A stretch of 64,000 nucleotides of DNA. Origin: Sipunculus nudus. Its lineage: Eukaryota > Annelida > Sipuncula > Golfingiida > Sipunculidae. Location: NCBI GenBank assembly GCA_026874595.1, contig CM049306.1:59588019-59652018 (forward strand). The letters run 5' to 3'. Positions within the stretch are counted from its first letter, which is position 1, and every line of letters starts with the position of its first letter. The position numbers and the translations under genes were made by a program. The notes under the pieces were generated by a model, which was given only the letters and a program-made list of their open reading frames with translations, ran no database searches and had not been told where the DNA came from. Below are positions 61,978 through 64,000 of this stretch, piece by piece.

Positions 61978-63218
61978 TTACTGTACCATTAATTTGTTCC
62001 GCTCCGTCGGGAGTAACAACAAAACTTCGTCTCCGGCCTCAAACCTGCGCGTGCATTTACCTCTATCATATAACAGCTTGTGTCTGTTCGCTGATTTGTT
62101 CAACGCCTCTCTAGCTAACGCGCATGTGTCGCTTAGTTTGTCTTGTAGGTCCAGGACGTATTGGTACGTGGTTTTAGTCTCGACGCTAGTATCTCGCTTG
62201 GTCCACAGATCCCTAAGAATACGCATCGGTCCTCTAACGATCCTACCAAAGAGCAACTCAAAGGGTGAGAACCCTGTGCTCTCATGTGGCGCTTCTCGAT
62301 ACGCAAAAAGCACGGCGCTGAGGTACCAATCCCAATCTCGCGGTCTTTCCTCGCATATCCGTTTCAACATTAACTTTAACGTGCCATTGAATCTCTCCAC
62401 CATTCCGTTGCACATAGGATGGTAAGGAGTAGTGGTGAGCTGTTTTACAGACAAAACACGGCTAACTTCTCGCATGAGGTTTGACGTAAATTGTGTTCCC
62501 AAGTCGGTAAGCACCTCTGACGGCACTCCTATCCGCGCATAAATATCAACTAGCGCATCAGCCACAGAGACAGTATCTATGTTCTTTAAAGCAACAGCCT
62601 CCGGATATCTAGTGGCATAATCCATAACGGTCAGAATATACCTGTGACCTCTCTCCGACGCTAGATGGATCGGCCCAACCAGATCCATCGAAATTCTACG
62701 CCAGGGCTCATCAATTAATGGCATCTGGCCTAACGTAGCTCCAGGCACCTTGCCTTTCGGTATGGTTTTCTGGCAAATGGGACAGGACTTGCAAAACTCA
62801 GCAATGTCATTATACATCCCTTTCCAGAAAGAGTTCTCACGCGGTCGTGTGTTTTGTCTATGCCCTGATGGCCCGCCTTAACCGCTTCGTGGCCCATCCT
62901 CATGACGTCGTACCGTAACGTCTGAGGTACCACCACTCGAGATCCATCTTGATCTCCCCGTTTATCACTCACAACCCGAACTAAATATCCGTCCTCAATT
63001 CTAAATGGACTATCATTTCTAGCCTCTCTAGCTAGCCTCCAATACGGCGCTAAAGACTGATTCTCCTCCTGCGCCTTCAAAAATTCGGCCGGACTCACAT
63101 CGGCAACTGGGCTTGCAACATTCAAGCTACGCGTCGGTATCTGTTTCTCACGTGTAGCGCTCCGTGTCTCCACCGCGGACGACACCTCCTTTTGTGACTC
63201 TACACCGTCCCACACCAT
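61978..63218 (-). pseudogene. Gypsy pol: integrase region (broken)
   Basis: The zinc-binding N-terminus has HEAVKAGHQGIDKTHDRV and, after a frameshift near 62825, FCKSCPICQ. The DDE core shows RRISMDLVGPIHL (D), VLTDLGTQFTSNL (D) and TPYHPMCNGMVERFNGTLKL (E). A GPY-like module, SPYTIVNRVGDLNYRI, follows just past another frameshift near 61980. It runs in the same direction towards the RT, so the integrase-RT order is physical, not a pasted fragment. Confidence 0.88.
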
Positions 63219-63293
63219 GCCTGAGGACCGCTCAGACTTCCACGTAGGGTCCGGATCATAGGGATCACGCGCTCCCGCTACGTTACCTAGCGC

Positions 63294-64000
63294 TTAATCA
63301 CATACAGGTAACGAGTTTCCGCCTTCTGTCTGGGCAGCAAATCCTAACGACTGACTCGGACTCTCTACTTCCGGTTTCACCGCACCGACTGTCTCCGTTT
63401 CCGCCTCGACTACTGCCATTGACATAGTCTCAGGCTTCTGTTTTGGGTTATACGAGGGGCTAAAATTAGTCCTATACCTCTGTTGATCGCCAGCAGCACG
63501 CCCTACTTGAAGGGAAGACCTAGGCCTCGACCGGGCACTAGTCTTACATTCCCGCGCCTTATGTCCCAGTTCATTACATAAGTAACATCTGATGCCTCCT
63601 GATGGCTTAAATGTCTGACCGCCCGGACTGCGCTCAACCTCTCGCTTCTCTCTAGGCTGAGATACCGGTTGCGCTGGACGCGGCACATTATTGCCATAAC
63701 GAGGACCTGCTGTCAGGCTGTGTACACCGTGAGCCTCCGTATAACTCTCGGCTAAGTCTACCATACTATCAAAGTCACGACACCGTCTTTCTTTCAAAAA
63801 CATAGAGAGATCCCTACTTCAGCAGTTTACGTACTGCTCGCACATCAACAGGTAAACTACCACGTCGTAGTCACCTCCGACCCCTGCCATCCCTATCCAA
63901 TGGTCTAGGTATCCACTTAGTCTCACCGCAAACTGACTCGGCGTTTCGCCTCGCTCAGGCCTACAAGTCCGAAACTTGTGTTGATAACCCTCTCCGGTCA
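63294..64000 (-). pseudogene. Gypsy gag: SCAN-like capsid segment and zinc knuckle (5' end outside window)
   Basis: ETPSQFAVRLSGYLDHW, then EQYVNC, a stop at 63819-63821, then DLSMFLKERRCRDFDSMVDL resemble the SCAN domain, which is known to derive from Gmr1-like gag. A CCHC knuckle CYLCNELGHKARECK (C-x2-C-x4-H-x4-C) follows at about 63550. The frame stops at 63294-63296 but continues in the same frame to the integrase region. No D-S/T-G protease motif is visible between them, so the protease may be deleted. Confidence 0.8.

Larger units (their letters stand above)
58997..64000 (-). mobile_element. Ty3/Gypsy LTR retrotransposon, Gmr1-type domain order (5' part beyond window)
   Basis: On the minus strand the order is gag with SCAN-like segment and zinc knuckle (64000-63294), integrase (63218-61978), RT (61730-60661), RNase H (60660-60289), polypurine tract, LTR. 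In ordinary Ty3/Gypsy elements integrase is last. Integrase before RT is the arrangement known for Gmr1-type Gypsy elements. Multiple stop codons and frameshifts show it is dead. The 5' LTR would be past 64000. Confidence 0.85.

Overview
This is eukaryotic, intron-rich, AT-rich nuclear DNA from an animal. Genes are split into short exons with GT/AG borders, and the space between them is filled with dinucleotide microsatellites, C or G runs, MITE-like elements, a tRNA-derived SINE, a full-length LINE, a Tc1/mariner copy, solo LTRs and a Ty3/Gypsy element. The repeat content and protein types suggest a marine invertebrate, most likely a mollusc. That is an inference from style; no sequence here proves it.

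Layout. (1) 1-9.1 kb: an EFCAB9-like EF-hand gene on the minus strand. Three exons are visible (9084-8952, 8081-7933, 1405-1229) and join in phase; the last exon is not found and probably lies off the left edge. Two CRE-type sites sit 80-125 bp upstream of its ATG. (2) 12.2-16.6 kb: a CRAL-TRIO (alpha-tocopherol transfer protein/clavesin-like) gene on the minus strand. Five exons are visible, and the phase mismatch between exons 2 and 3 suggests a missed small exon. (3) 16.6-29.5 kb: no convincing gene. It holds microsatellites including a perfect 98-bp palindromic one, a pogo-like MITE, a tRNA-SINE and a mosaic of repeats that recur in the same orientation at 51.9-55.0 kb. (4) 29.5-35.2 kb: a full-length L1/Tx1-type LINE on the minus strand with a 15-bp target-site duplication, ORF1 intact and ORF2 with one frameshift. 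(5) 37.5-39.1 kb: a dead Tc1/mariner element inside a (TA)n tract. (6) 39.9-49.8 kb: a plus-strand gene for a predicted secreted FG-GAP/VCBS-like protein. Exons 2-6 are intact and phase-compatible, but exon 1 carries two nonsense codons. An intact duplicate of that exon and its upstream region lies at 57.4-58.2 kb. Its introns hold a solo LTR, a 1.9-kb element with about 250-bp terminal inverted repeats, and a 146-bp tandem array. (7) 59.0-64.0 kb: the 3' part of a degenerate minus-strand Ty3/Gypsy element whose order is gag (SCAN-like, zinc knuckle) - integrase - RT - RNase H - LTR. This is the Gmr1-type order, with integrase ahead of RT.

The three host genes do not form a functional cluster. 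EFCAB9 is known as a sperm CatSper channel partner, CRAL-TRIO proteins carry lipids, and the FG-GAP-like protein is uncharacterised. No new multi-gene system was found. The most unusual items are the first-exon duplication with decay of the proximal copy, the palindrome-rich long-TIR element, the Gmr1-type retroelement and the fresh-looking LINE.
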